From assembly GCA_037951165.1 (NCBI GenBank), contig JBBDHG010000097.1, forward strand, positions 3,164,501 to 3,228,500: DNA of 64,000 nt, given 5' to 3'. Shown piece after piece: positions 39,734 through 53,900 of this stretch; within the stretch, counting starts at the first letter, position 1; each line of letters begins with the position of its first letter. Below the pieces are notes generated by a model, which made no database searches, was not told where the DNA came from, and saw only the letters and a list, made by a program, of their open reading frames with translations. Both the position numbers and the translations under genes were made by a program. Source of the DNA: Lophius americanus. Taxonomy: Eukaryota; Chordata; Actinopteri; Lophiiformes; Lophiidae.

Positions 39734-40740
39734 TTACACTGCACAAAGAATTTGGGTAACATTTAAACACACATTGGATTTCAATGAAGGAAATATTCAA
39801 TTTAAAGTTCTTTAACAGTATACATTGTGTAATTCAGTTCATACAACAGTCAATGGAAACCAAAATCATTAACCCATTGATCACTGTATTCTAAATCACA
39901 CCCAAAATCAAAGTGACAAACTGTAATCAGACTGATCCAACTTGAGTGAATTTGATTACAATAACTCATTTTGTGTCTCAGTAGTGTGTTTGACCCCCCA
40001 CGTGCCTGAAGGCCCTCCTAACAATGCCTGGGCATGCTGCCGATGCTATGGTAGATGGTGTCCTGAGGGTCTCCTCCCAGACGTGAATTAGGACGTCAGT
40101 GACCTCCTGGACAGTCTGTGGTTCTACTTGGTGGCATTTGATGCTAAAATACATAATGTTCCAGGGGCTCTCGGATGGATTCAAGGGGAATGCGAGATCG
40201 AGTGAACGGCATCATTATCCTCACCTTCCAGAACCTGCCAAAACACTCTGATAACATGAGCTCAGGCATTGTCCTGGGCCAGGAATAATCTGGGATCCAC
40301 TGCTCCAGCATAAGGTCTGATAATGGGTCTGAGGATATCATCCTGGTTCCTTATAGCAGACAAGATACCATTGGCTAGCCCATGGCGATCTGTGAGAGCC
40401 TCCAATGATATGCCTCCCAAGACCATCAGTGACCCGCCACCAAACTGGTCCTGCTCGATAATGTGGCAGGCAGCATAACGTTCTCCACGGCGTCTCTGGA
40501 CTTCCACATCTGCCACATGAGGTCGGTGTGAACCTACCAATCGAGAACATGCTCATTCTGGTGTCAGTTTCAGTTATATCAGAAAGCTTAAGACTGTTCT
40601 GGGAGACAGCGTAAACTGTGAAATGGCATATATGGATGTGCATGAGCTGGACTTCCTGGTAAACCTGAATGGGCTGCAGATCATGTGCGCAATGGCCCGT
40701 GGCCACCACCTGCAGAACCTGAACTTTTGGGGGGATTATC
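39734..40740 (-). mobile_element. Tc1-like transposon, antisense, degenerate
   Basis: On the minus strand one frame reads RRRGERYAACHIIEQDQFGG then GSLMVLGGISLEALTDRHGL, and ILRPIIRPYAGAVDPRLFLA with QDNA, the DDE catalytic core of a common fish Tc1 family. Further on come PSESPWNIMYFSIKCHQVEP and QTVQEVTDVLIHVWEETLR and finally GGQTHY at the C-terminus. The second catalytic Asp is present (QDNA). The region around the DPLN/EHLWD box is altered (NPSESPWN) and frameshifts separate the parts. The + strand start TGCACAAAGAATTTGGG may be the terminal repeat. Confidence 0.88.
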
Positions 40741-43700
40741 CTGCTTTTGCCTCAACTCTCCCAACTATTTTCTATTTCATTTTTTACCACAAGCAGGGGA
40801 AACTGATTCATAATCGCTTATGCCATTAGCAATTGACAGATTTAGACCCCAGAATTTATAAGTGACTCTTTTATACTGTGATTTAAGTATTCACTTACAT
40901 TTTTGTTTCGCAGAGTAGTTATGGAGGAGTCTGTAAAAGCAGTTTGTCAATGGTAAGACTCCGTTATCCGTACATTTATAACTGCTGATGACAGTGTGTA
41001 ATGTCTGATGTTTAAAAATGCCATCTTTAAGGGGTGGAGTCAAACACATGCTATTTCATTGACACTGCCCGCGTGAGTTATCAGGGTAAAAATGTGGCAC
41101 CACACCTAGTACTCACTGCATCCAAGACATAAAAACAGGGTCTGCCAGATTCAAGCAAGCTTGGTCACTAGTCTCTCAGACTCAGTCTGGCTTGGACGTA
41201 AATATGCTAGAGATTATCTTGATCTAAGTTCTGATTAAAAAGAATTGGCATTCTTATTTTAGCCAGAATAGTCCTGTCCTAAGTGAAAATAACTGTGTTT
41301 TGCTGATTGAAGTGCCCATCCCAATATGCTACTAACACCTACTGTGTCAAACTGTAGGAAGGAAGGTCACATGAAGGATAGAATGAGAAAGGACAATGTG
41401 AAACTGAAGTATGGTGTCAACGAGGGCAGCTGCTGGTACCGCCTGTAGCCAAACAAGGCTGAAATCTGAGACTCGCAACCACACAACCCGGCTGAGGAAG
41501 GGGGCTGAGAGGGGAAAGACGAGAGAGGGAGAAAAAAATCAATATAGAAGAAGGCAAAATATGTAGGTTAAAGGCAGATAGAAGTTGGTTTATAAGAAGA
41601 GAAAATGTGAACATGGTAACTAAGGTTGACTCGTTTGGTGTGCGTGAGAGTTTAAATGGTTTTGATGGAGGCAATATGGGAGAGGGAGGGTAAGGGTGTG
41701 GGTGAGCATGCTCTGTTTGGACTGATGTTGGACGCCGGCACAGCTTTTCTTGTCTTAAAGCAACAGCAGCAGTATCAACCTACCACAATCTGTGGGACCG
41801 AGAGAAAGTGGCTCAGGATGAGAAGTCACAGGGACAGATGGACAGACAGACAGAGAGAGAGAGAGGGGAGGCGGGGGAAAGAGGAGGAAACATTTTTTTG
41901 GGACTTTCCCCTCTTTCATTCTCTTCAGCTACAGCCTTTTCCACTTCCACAGAGAAAAAGAGGGAACAGTTTTTTTTTCTCCAGTCAACTAAAGATTCTT
42001 CTTCTGAACTGACATTTAATTTTTTGTAGAATCCAACCCATCCCCTGGTGCAGCAGTCATCCTGAAAAACTTACAATTTCAGAAAATATTTTGGAATATA
42101 TTTTATTTCAAAACATGGATAGTAGTGCAGCTCCAAACTGATCATGAGGACCGCGGACCAGCCAAAGCAAAGGTGAAACTTGTAACAGGAGGATCATCTA
42201 GTGTTGGGGACGCCTCACAGTGACTTTGGTTTTGCCTTCAGTGAAAGATTGACCACACGCGGATAAATATTTCTTGATGGTCGTTCACTTGGGTGGTACC
42301 AAACATGTGATATTTTGACATTTTATGGACACTGATATAGTCGCTCTGGTCTTATGCTCAGTCTCCTCGTGGACACTTGGATACAGCCCTCTTTCTGGTG
42401 TTACAGCATTCCCTGGACCCTCCTGAGCTAACACTCCCTAAACTGGGGACCAGGAGGAAAAGAAATATGATCTTCTATTTTGTGGTGTGTTTTGGGCGGC
42501 AGCAGCAGTGTGTGGTTTCCATGGAAAACGCCAGAGAAATATGAAGCTGAGGGACCGTGTGAATGGATCTAAGCTGGCTTGCGTAGCCCTGCGTACTCCA
42601 CCCTGGAACTCGTTGTTCAGACTCTTCTCATGTGCAGCTATAAGCAGCGTGAGCAGCACTCAAGGTGAACAAGCTTCAACAAAGATTCTAGTTTCGGGAA
42701 ACATTTAAACCAATCCGCTACACATGTTTGTTTGCTAGAGGTTCTTACAGGTTCAACTGAGGTGCTGAAAATATCAGAAATTCCTGTGCTGACTCCAGCT
42801 GCAGAGCCTGAAACTCTCCTCATGAAAGTTTGTGTGTGTTGAATTGCTTGTGTGTCGGTGAGCACAGAAGATGGTTCAAGCAAGATTCCTTGTTGTTGTG
42901 TGTGAACTTAATACAACTTGACGTGCGCGATGGAGAAAGGAGTGGGTTCATGGGTTTAGAACACAGAATGGCATGTTTGTGTTGAATCCTAGCTTGTTTT
43001 CTGCTTCCCTCAAACCTTGCTGTTCTCCTGTCTGTTCTCTTCCATATCCTAAGTTTTCTTCCATATCCTATCTCCTGTCCCCAGATGTTTTCTACCCTCC
43101 ATTCCTTCTTTCTAACATTTGCCTGTATCTCATCTGTGTTCTTGCTCTCGATGTCTGAAGGGAACATTTCATTGTCTCCAAGGATATGTCTGTGGTGTTG
43201 TCAACTTAATGTACAGTATATGGTATGTGCACTCTATTGAGAGCTTGTTTATGTTTTGTCTAATACGAGTCAGTGCTTGCTGCAGACTAATTTGGGTGGC
43301 ATAAGTTAATTATAGTTTTCCAGATGATAAAATATCTACATACCTCAAAGCATTTTGGATGGGTGTTTTGTTTCTAGAATAATCAGTCAGATCTGGACAT
43401 AAGCTCTTCTCCATAGAGCTCTCTCTTTCTCTATTAGAGACCAATTGTTTTAGCAGAATGTAGATGCGTCAAAATCAATTCCTTTTTCTGTACATTACAA
43501 ACAATATAATGTGCGCTGTGCCATAAGGCCATCATAGGCTATCATAGGCTATGATAACATAACCTTGGTAATTAGATTCTCCAGTTACAATCTTTGTGTG
43601 GGTTTACGAAAGCCTGATTACTTGAGATTGTTCTTCTCGTTCATAGTGGCCAGTAAGTGATCCCTTTTATATTGCACTTTCATTCTAAGTGAACATGTAC

Positions 43701-44084
43701 AAATGGAGAAGTGAGCACCGGTATGGAAGATGGAAGAGAGATTTATTTATGCAGATTTAATTGAATGTATCTTTGCAGAACATGCATCGCACATGGAACC
43801 TCACTATTCAATCATAAGTCGAGTATTCAGCTCGACATCTCCTAATCAAACCAGTGGTTATGACTTACCTACAGGCTCTCTTACCTACAGGCTCGCTATC
43901 CATCTACCAGAGAAAACATTAAGATGAACCCAACAGCACCATATGAGTCTGGAGAAATTAATTGGGCCATGGAGGAAGAGATATGGTGATCACAGAGACC
44001 CGGTAATACTTCTGAGTATTATTGAAATGTGCTGGTCAGAAATTATGATTGACATTGTGATCTAAAGCAGTGAGCAGGGGGAAG
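40741..44084. other. siah1 intron 1, nothing recognised
   Basis: A purine-rich zone with (GACA)n and (GA)n runs lies at 41825-41885. The open frames around 41650-42030 are low-complexity and unsupported. Confidence 0.4.
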
Positions 44085-44425
44085 AAAACCAGGAGGGGTG
44101 GTGGTATTGGTAGGAGAGAAGAGCAATGAAGGCTAGTCGCAGCAAGAGAAGGTGCAGGAGTTCAATTACTTGTTCAGCGAACGGGGAGTGTGGAAAAGAT
44201 GTGCAGAAGCGAGTGAAGGCAGCTGTTTGGGTCAGAGACAGGGACACTGACCAAAGACAGGGGACATAGCTGGAGGTAGCAGATTTTCTTTGAGACTGTT
44301 GAAGATGGACCGGATTAGATACGCGCACATCAGAGGTACAGCCCAGTTTAGATGTCTGGAGACAAGTAAGTAAGTAATTCAGATGGTTTGGACTTATGAA
44401 AAGCAAGGATAATGGATCTACTGGT
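44085..44425 (+). mobile_element. RTE-like LINE fragment
   Basis: The pieces GAGAAGGTGCAGGAGTTCAA, AACGGGGAGTGTGGAAAAGA, GATGGACCGGATTAGATACG and CAGATGGTTTGGACTTATGA match the same parts of the copy at 16340-16960 (FKYL, RECGK, MDRIR, RWFG). It is more decayed. Confidence 0.7.
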
Positions 44426-47400
44426 AGCACACCTCACTTGAGGCCAGTTGGGTGCCTGTAGCATGCAAGTTTACACGGTAGCTCACCCGACCCCAAACAT
44501 TTCACAAATAAACCAGAAAATACGAAGCTCACTATTTGTAACACCAGTAATGATAAAATGAGCTGTTGGGGAACAACCCCAAAAACGTTCAACAACTTTT
44601 CACAACAAACTTAAATCACACACTTCAAATTTCTGGGTCTGAGTATATACAGATGCCCACCAGCCTTACTTCCACTGTTTATCCCAATAATAGCATTTAA
44701 AATACACTACACCTTATTTTGAAACGTTGAAGAAAAAACCTAGAATCCGGCAAAATCGGTATTAGCTTGTCAGACTTTATAAAAATCAGTGATCGGTAGA
44801 AAATGCAACTGCGCATCTCTAATCTCAATGATAGCTTCGCCACAGTCTGACCGCAGAAACAACATGAGATGAAATATTTCTGACCTCCTCAGATATTAAA
44901 ACAATCTTTATAACTTTACTAGTTAGCTACATGTAGGCATGTAGATGAATATGTTGTGAATCTACACATCACACAACAGACTTTGATTTCAACATCATTT
45001 CAAGCATCTGATATACCCATAAAATTATCGTTCGTTAATTGAAATTGAGATAAAAGGGTACAATTAATCGTGATACTGATTTGAGGTCATATCGCCCAGC
45101 TGTATATGTGACTCTAGATGGGAGAGAGTTTTCCTCACGCCTCATACATAAAGGTTTCTCCTAAAATACTGTAGTTTACAGCAATAGCGGTTAATCTCAA
45201 AAACTTAATCGTGGCATCCCTAAATCTTCAAAGACCTCCAATCAGGTCCCGATTTAACCTCTGGTATTACCATAACCCGGCTGAATGATAGGCTACCCAA
45301 ACGGATCACCTAATGAATACATAGAGATATGGTCAAAACTATCCAGCAGCTCTGACACTAAACCGCATGGAATTCTCTATTATGTCATTCAACGATGAAG
45401 GTATGCCAACATAAAATCTTAAATTTGATATTTCTTCCTTCTCTGGTACATGCCTGATCTATAAGTAGGTTACTAATAAACAAGGTGTGACATTAGCCCT
45501 ATGTCCTGTTATCTCCTAGTATTCGGGGGGTGTCCCTTTATCAGAGTCCTCTAAAATGTAATGGGTATGCCCAACCATCCCACCAATGGTCATTAAACCC
45601 CATCATGTAGTCCTTACTAATCATGTAGAAAAACAACTTGAAGTTGTACATGTAATTTTTAGTATAATTTACTAAAGGTCACAATGAGATGTGATAAAGG
45701 GAACGCTTGAACGACCTTGATAAGCACTACAGTGACTTCATATGAAGTTATCAAACTAAGTTGAAGACTATGTTGATCAACAGCCAGCTAGCAACCACCA
45801 CTGGACAATTTTACTTATCAGCATATTATGATCTAGCTACGGGCTTCAACTTATGGATGTAGCTTAATGAAATATGAATTAGCAGTGCTGGGAAATCCAA
45901 ATCAATATTTTTAAAGGTGTGGTTGTTGCATTTGCAGTGCAGTAAGTAGCTGAAATGACTTGAATGAGAATTACTTATGGAAGTGCACAAGAATGGCCGT
46001 GCCCTTCCTGGTCTCTTGAATAATGGACACAGTCATATGCGGTATAGTGGGGGTTAACTTTAAAATATATCCCAATTCAGATTACAGAATACTTTTTCAA
46101 AAATGTAATTTGTAACATATTCCCTTAGATTAATCAATGTAAGTAATGTATTCTAAATATTTTTGGATTATTTTAGCATTGCCTTATATTTTATGGAACT
46201 GTATGAATGTTCCATTCCAGTAAAAGACACAATTCTACTCGGGTAGACATTTCTCATGCTGTATCTGGAATCAACTGGATGAAATGTATTTAAACATATG
46301 AAGTATAAGAGCAAGGATTTTAAGAGAATTTTAGCGCAAAAGCAGTACAATGTTTTGAAAAAAAAATGTAATGCCCAATTTTATCACAACTTTCTTTATT
46401 TCATTATTCAGCTTCAGTCGTCACTTCAGTTTCTTTTGCAACTAATCCTTTTAGAATTAAAACTGCACACAGTTGGGTTATCCTTACATCCACCTAAATT
46501 ATTAAGGGTCAAATATTTTACATTGCATAATTTTTTTTATTCTATTCATTATCATTTTGCTAAGATGAATATCGGAACATCCCTCAATGCAAAACTGAGG
46601 AAAAAATGACCATCTTAAACTTAATGTGAAGATAGCGTTATTGGCTACTATGTGAGATGTATTAACATGCATCACATGGTAAAAGAAAATGTTTTAGTGT
46701 CGTCCAACATTAGTTAACCGTTTATAAGATTGATATATAGATATTTTTTGCGGTACCCATACAGTTACGCAAGTTATGCACATTAAGTCAGAAGAACTAC
46801 CTCACCTATTCTTTGATTACCTTGACGAAAGAAGCATTCTGTACAAAAGATTGTTTGTTTGCTAAAGTCATTATATGTGTTCACTTTGCTTACTGAGAGT
46901 TGCTTGCTTTAGAGGAGGAGGTACACTGGTGCAGTACCACCAACATCTGATGTCCTTTTAGTTGATTCCTTCTGTATGATACTGGAATTCTTCCTGAGAA
47001 AAATGCATAAATGATCAGCCGTTGATTAAATAGCCTACAGGTTTCTTTAAAACAAAAAAAAGTGATTGAGTTAACGGTGAGAAGAAAAAAAGATGTTAAC
47101 TCTAAGTATTGGCTGATATAGTGATGCCAGTTGAATAATGAAGCCATTTCAAATTACGTTTTCATGTTTATTCATATTTCCTTTGCCATCACTCTACTAC
47201 CATTAAATGTATTCATTCCAAAGACAAATACAACAAAGTCGAGTTACCTCCTAACAGTTTGTGCGGTTACATTGTTTAAATGAACAAAGATCAAATATGA
47301 CAGAGTATAGAAAAACATGTGATATACGTCTCTATGAGCATGTTAACGCTAGTGAGTAGCCTTTTTTTTAAAAAGGGGATTTAAATTGTATATGAGGAAT

Positions 47401-47898
47401 TGAAACAATTACAACTTTGAAAGGCTTTTTACCAACCATGTGTAACAACTATTAGACTATCTTCCAAACAGTTGAACAGTGATGTCCTTTTCATTTTCTT
47501 GAAGTTGAATGTATTTTTTTAAGGTCTACAACAAAAATGTATTGTCATCGCTCTGTTCCAACTCATCACTCATTGTGTGCATGGTGTGTGACCTGGTGTG
47601 CTCAAGACACATCATTTGTTGATTCAAGTAAAGGGGCTCTGGAAAAATGCTTTGAACTGGTATATTATTTGAAAGTGAATAAACATGCAAAATAAGATTT
47701 TTTTTTTTTTTTTACAGTAATCTATTCACTTCACAAATATAACTGCATTCTGAATACAATTGATTAAAATTGTATTACCCATGTTTTATATTCAAAATAC
47801 CTACTGCTGTTCCATGTATTCCCCTTCCCCAACAACGGTTTTTTCCCAAAGCCTTGTGAAATGTATTTGACTGATCTTGTCACTTTTTCTGTTTTCAG
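44426..47898. other. siah1 intron 1, nothing recognised
   Basis: AT-rich intron. No exon or named repeat supported until the acceptor TCTGTTTTCAG at 47898. Confidence 0.4.
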
Positions 47899-47955
47899 AG
47901 GTCCCTACATTTCAAGAGAAGACGAAAGCCCCATTTGGAAATCTTATGGACGAAG
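47899..47955 (+). CDS. siah1: siah1 small upstream exon with in-frame alternative start
   Basis: Acceptor TTCTGTTTTCAG and donor GAAG|GTGGGT define a 57-base exon. Its ATG (47946-47948), joined to 56769, reads MDEEMSRQTAT in frame with the siah1 core. Upstream in the same frame the first stop is the TGA at 31934 in the proposed exon 1. The exon may be partly or wholly untranslated if the MSRQ start is preferred. Confidence 0.7.
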
Positions 47956-50900
47956 GTGGGTTTTCATGTTTCATCTAACTCCCTATCTATTTCATGTATG
48001 ATGCTTCCTACAGTTTTTTTGGTTGACAGGTTCACTGTGGGCCATCACAGGCTGTTCCACAAGTGTTTACCTTCTAATATTTAACTTTAGGTCATCAAGG
48101 AAAGTCAAACTCCTCTAACTTCATTCCTTGATTAGACAGTTGCCTGGTTTCCTAACACACACCTCTGATCTCCTTGAAGTTACGGACCACAGCATTTGGT
48201 GGCATCTAGTCGAGAAGTTCCAGGTTGCTACCCTTTTCGTACCTCTGCTCACCCCTTCCTATTCAAGAATCTATGGTGGCAATATATGTCAGAGCTAGCG
48301 ATTATTATCATTCTGCATTATGGTAGTTGCGCTGGCGACCTCCCCCATAGAAAAGAGGATTCAATGTGTACTAAGACTGCAGTAATCGATTATTTTAGTA
48401 ATCAAGTATTCTCTCTATTATTCTGGCCAGTAATCCAATAAGAAATATTACGTAATCTGCATCTTTAAAAATTTTTTATCATTAAATAAATTTTGGTTTG
48501 TTCAGAAGCAATAGTTAAACATAGGGCTGCAACTAATAATCAACGTCATTGACAATAATCGATTATGAAATTAGTTGTTGACGAATTTAATAGTGGATTA
48601 GTCAGTGACGTCATGGGACACCGCTCTTACAGCGCATAATAAGAAGCACGTAAACAGTAGCGCCATGGCAACACCATCGCGACGGGAAACATCCAAAGAT
48701 TTAAGAAGTCCTTCATTGAACACATACACAGTACGACAGAGTGAAAATATTTCTCTGGATCCCATCTGTTACGATCCATATTCAGAAAATTGCTCAGAGG
48801 GATCCATAACACAAAGAATACTACCAAATGCTGCAGTTTAACAATGTTTAATAGAAATAATCACAACTCAAATCATGTAGAGAATAGCGCCCTGGCCAAC
48901 ACAAAAAAAAAGAGAGAGAGAAATCAACAAACCAGCCACTTAGTGGAACGTCAGATCTGAGCTTATCCCCTGACGTAAAGTCCCAGTCTTATCTAAAATG
49001 TTTATCAAGGCCGAAGACGGGATTGCCAGGAACTCCCAACTCAATTTAACAAGGTTACTACGAAGGGAGTGCATAGGGAACGCAAAGACTTCCGGCTGGA
49101 GGATGAGAGAGGCTTTGCGGCTCCGCCTCCTCCGTCTTTATACTCCGTAGGTGCGCCTCCGACCAATGAGCACTATATAAGGCAGGGGAAAAGGAGATGT
49201 TAATGACATGTAGAAAACGGGGAAGAGCATGTTCGCGCAGCGGCGCGCGTAACCCCGTAGCCCCTTTGAAGTTCCCTGGGAGCCGGGGTTTCATGGTTTT
49301 AGTCAAGGAGCCTGCAACAAGTAGACCTTGGTGGGATTTGAACCGGCTACTTCCGATTGGGAGACAGCCGCTCTACCCACTGAGCTATAGCCAATCCCTC
49401 AACAGCGCCAAAAATGTTGTAAACTGCACCGTTTGCGAAGCTGACCTGTCCTGGCGTGGAGCACGTTAGTGATGCTGAAGCATTTGAAGCGGAGGCCAGC
49501 ACCTCTGTAGATGATGAAGACTCGCGTCTGTAAGCTAGCTAGTTAGCGAGCCAGCTCAGTGTTAAAGGGCATGTTCTTAACGCTTCTATTTGGTTTAACG
49601 TGACTTTTGAAATGTAGTGGATTATTAATGACGTTGAGAAAAGTTAATAAATATAACTACTAAATAACTTTGGGGATACATCCAAATTGTAAATGATTTA
49701 GCCTTATGTAGTCGTTGAGTACAGGTTGGTATAAGAACATGGTTTGTTTAGTCTGTAATAAATGCAGTAATGTTTATTAAAAGACGTATGGAAAGAAGAA
49801 TTCCTCTTTATTGTTTTTATTGTAAGTTTTTCAAAGTGCCTACAAAAACCTAAATCTAGATTCAAAACGTGATAGAAAAATAAGCCATTTAGTAAATGTG
49901 TATTTATTTTCATTTTTACTTTACCTTTATTTAACCAGGAGGAAAAGAATTATCCGATTAATCGGTCGATTGTTGAAACGATTAATCGACCAAATCGATA
50001 AAAATAATAGTCAGTTGTCAGTTTTTGCTTGAATCGCAATTATAACTGCCAACAGCTATAATAAAAAAAATGATTTGTTGTTACATTTATCCTTAGAATC
50101 TGCAATGTTTTCCAGCGCTTTTTAATATTTTCACAACATCAGTCTATCACAGTTCCTGGTGGTATTTCTCGGCGTTCTTTCTAGATTTCTTACTTTCCCC
50201 TTAAATTTATTTGACAGTTTGTTTTGAAAACAAACTCTCTAGATCTCTGGAAAGGGCCTTCTCATTCGGAAAAGAGGTGTTTACGGGGGGCAATTTTTCT
50301 GATTTTATTCAGAATAAGGGGGCCATGTAAACCCACATAATGTCTCTGTTTATGGCAGTGCAGAATCCAAGGATTCAGTTAAAACAGACATTTAGCAACC
50401 GCGAGTTACTCAAATTATTCAAGGAATCGTGTCAGCCCTACTGTGTACTCTGTCCTCCCCCGGTGCGAGCCACCTTCAGCCCCATATCTTTGCTTTGTTT
50501 CGTTTGTACTAGGCTAAACATGGCATCTCTAAGGAAGAGGACCCCCCCTAGTTATTGAGCCGATTTCAAAACTAAAGTGGGGAAAAAGACTATTTCGGCT
50601 GATTATACGCTAATAAACATATAGTCATGAATATTAAATTCACGAAAAGACTTTCCTCCAAATTTTACAGGCAACCTGATGTCTCACATCTATAACAACT
50701 GAAGTTGTTAAACAATCGGCTTATTGTTCAGCCATTGGTGAAGGATTAAGATACAACATTTTTTTTTATTGTCAAGACACACAGTAGGAACATGGTACAT
50801 TAAGCAATGAAATTCTTATTTTGCAATTTCCCTTCACACAAATAGAAAGTACGATGGAGAAGAATAACAATTATATACTAAAACTAAAGGTATAAAATAC

Positions 50901-53900
50901 ATAAATACGTTCAAATGAATAGAGTGTATCCAAAGTCCGTGCAGTTTTGCAGCAATTTTTGTATATTCCCTGAGAAGATATGGATGCAGTGTAAATATAA
51001 AAATAGTGCATTGAGTATGGTGTAAATATACAGTTCAGTGTTATTGGTTAGTGTGTGGTGCAGAGTCATTCAGCAGCCTGATGGCTTGTGGATAGAAGTT
51101 GTTCTGGTCTAGTAGTTCTGGCTTTCAGACTCTTGTATCGTCTGCCAGACGGTAGCAGTATGAAGAGTGTGTGCTGGTGTTGTGTAGTGTCCATGGTGAT
51201 GTTGTGTGCCCTCTTATGATCCAGGTCTTATAAGTTTCCTGAAGTGATCCTGACAAACCACACCGTGAAGGCGTTTGTCAGGATGATCTCCACTGTACAG
51301 TTATAGAAGTTGCTATGGAGTTTGGTGGATAATCAAAATTTCCTAAGCTTTCATAAGAAGTAAAGTTGCTATTGAGATATCCTACAGTGTGTTGTGAGAC
51401 CAGTAGAGGTCCTTGTTGATGTGGGTGCCATGGAATTTAATGGTTTTCACCCACTCTGTAGCGACCTGTTGCTGGTATTCTCTGATCAGCCATACGATTA
51501 AAACCACTTGCCCGATATCGTTCTGGATGCCATTCGCTCCAATATCATCTGAAGACTTGAGTCTTCCCTAGGAGTAGTTTGATGCTTTGTTTGTTTTGCT
51601 CTGTTGGTAAACACGGAAGTAATGAGAGCAGTGTGAAAATGCTGCATTCGCATGTTCATGGAATCAATTTGGCTCAATTTTATTTTTTATGCTTATCGGG
51701 TAGAATTTCTTAACCGAAGAATGATCTACACTGTTACCTGTGGATAATTGATCTACTTTCCCGAGATAAAATCACCATAATCAAATGAAGGAAATGAGTT
51801 CTTCAACTGTGATGCAACTGTCACTATTCCACTCTTTGCTTGTAGGATATCTAGATTGACACATGGCTTTTACTTTTTTGCTTACACACCATTGACGTAT
51901 TTGAAAGCAGGACCAGTCAGCCTCACCCAAAACAAATAAACCTTCACACAGACACAACGAGCACATAACCTCAACCCACACATTTCCCGTTATTAGGCTA
52001 ATTTATAAAGGGATTTTACCTGCCAGCAATCGTAGCAGCTTTTCATCACCACACCTAGACCTGTATTGAAGTTCTTGGTGTGGATCAGTTTTATTTGTTG
52101 AAGTTATTAAATTATTCAATATCTTGTTAAACTTTTGACCATCTGGGTGAAGCAATCTTGACTGCTAACCCTGGTTACTGTCTCAGCAAATTTGGTCCCC
52201 CTGCTCTCTTAGCATGTCCTACTGTTAGCATGCTAACAAGCTAAGACGTTCTATTAATAGCAGTTGAGGAATCATCACAGCAGATGTATTCAGTCTAACA
52301 GGCACAAATAGAGCGCAAACCATCACCCATTAGGTTCCGTTTTTACTTGTGTAGTTGCCGTGTGTGCATGTGCCAAGTCAAAGAGGCTTTAGGTCAACAG
52401 ATGCTCTTGGCAGTGCTGCCAGCTACCAGGCTGGGTGTAAGTGAGGCTTAGGCAAGTAGTGATTAGGGAAAAGCGACACACTTGGTATTCATCTGGTAAT
52501 CACACTCTCCTAACAAATCAAATTATAGTGCTGTGCTGTAGGGTACACTATTTAGTTGTACCGGTGTAACATCAAATCGCTACATCGTCGCTTTTCCATT
52601 GAAAAATAGAGGTTGCTTCATTATTGCCCAAATTGTCTGCATCTGTGCGCGCCACAACGCGCGTGTTATGTTAAATCTTTGGTGTTACACAAGTACACCA
52701 CTGACTGGTTTAAAATGTGAAAAATAAATATAGCAAGGACAGTTCTTGAGGGGGCTCTGTTGATGCTGACCACCCTGTTTGATATACTGCCCTGTAGTCT
52801 CGCTCACTGTGGTCAAGCAGTGAAGTAGTCTTTGATCCAGGTTACCAGGGAACCAATCCACCTGCATGTCTTTAATTTCCCCGCTAAGACTTCCAGGCGT
52901 ATGTTGTTAAAGCACTTGAAGTCAAAGAATTTCCTCCCCATGCTATTGGTCGCGTCCAGATGGGAATAGATCCCATGGAGAAGATGAATAATTGCATCCT
53001 CCAGTCCGATGTTGTTCTGGTATGCAAATTGTAGGGGGTAAAAACCATCCTTCGCCATGATGGTCAAACATAAGCCTCTCCAGAGTCTTCATTATGCAGC
53101 GAGGAGTGTACGGAACTGTATATAGGGGAGACTTAACAACCCCTTCACAAGCGCATGCCCAGCACAGAAGAGCCAGCTCATCCTGACAGGACTCCGATGT
53201 TCACCTGCATCTCAAGGACAAAGGACACTCTTTTGAGGACAATGACGTACACGTTTTTGACCTAGAGGATAGATGGTTTGATAGAGTACTGAAGGCATCC
53301 ATCTACATTAAACTGGAGCAGCTTTATCTTAACAGGGTTGGGGGTCGAGGCCACCACCTATCACCCACCCACAATGCAGGTTTAACATCTCTCACCTGAG
53401 GGGTTTCACAGTCATCCACACCTGGATTCACATTTTACCAACCACAGCCATGATGCCCCTTCAAGAAGACCAATCTCTCCCTAACGAAGCCTGATGACTC
53501 ATACCCACCAACATTAGTCATGCACGACCAACTTCCATCGACCCTCCAAACCAAACACTTAGGGATTTTTTTTTACTTCCCTAACTCCCCACCAGTCTGT
53601 TAGAACGGAAGACGCCTCTTGGATGAGAAGTCAAATGTGTTCAAGGCTAAACAGAAGTCCAGTTGCTTTGGATTCAACCCATACGGATTAATTTTAGCCT
53701 TCAGTACATTTGAAACTTTCTTCAGCTCCTCCCTGTTACCACCGAGTATGGCCTCGATGTCCTTGGTAATTCCTGGTATAATGTTTGCATAGTAGTAGCT
53801 GATGGATTGTACTTTACAAATACAGAGTAAAATAACATGTGAAAACAGGAATTTAGATCAGACACTAAAATAAAAACACAAACCACAACAGATAAATAAT

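Noticed and set aside
39978..40709. A functional transposase gene on the minus strand
   Set aside because: The Tc1 motifs lie in different frames, with stops and altered catalytic surroundings, so it is a dead copy.
41656..42029. Frames of 73-118 codons around a GAGAGA tract
   Set aside because: Low-complexity purine-rich DNA; no family resemblance.
49320..49393. Genuine tRNA gene on the minus strand
   Set aside because: A and B boxes and a partial cloverleaf are present, but a unique body continues directly from it and the unit is a nested insertion, so it is a tRNA-derived repeat head.
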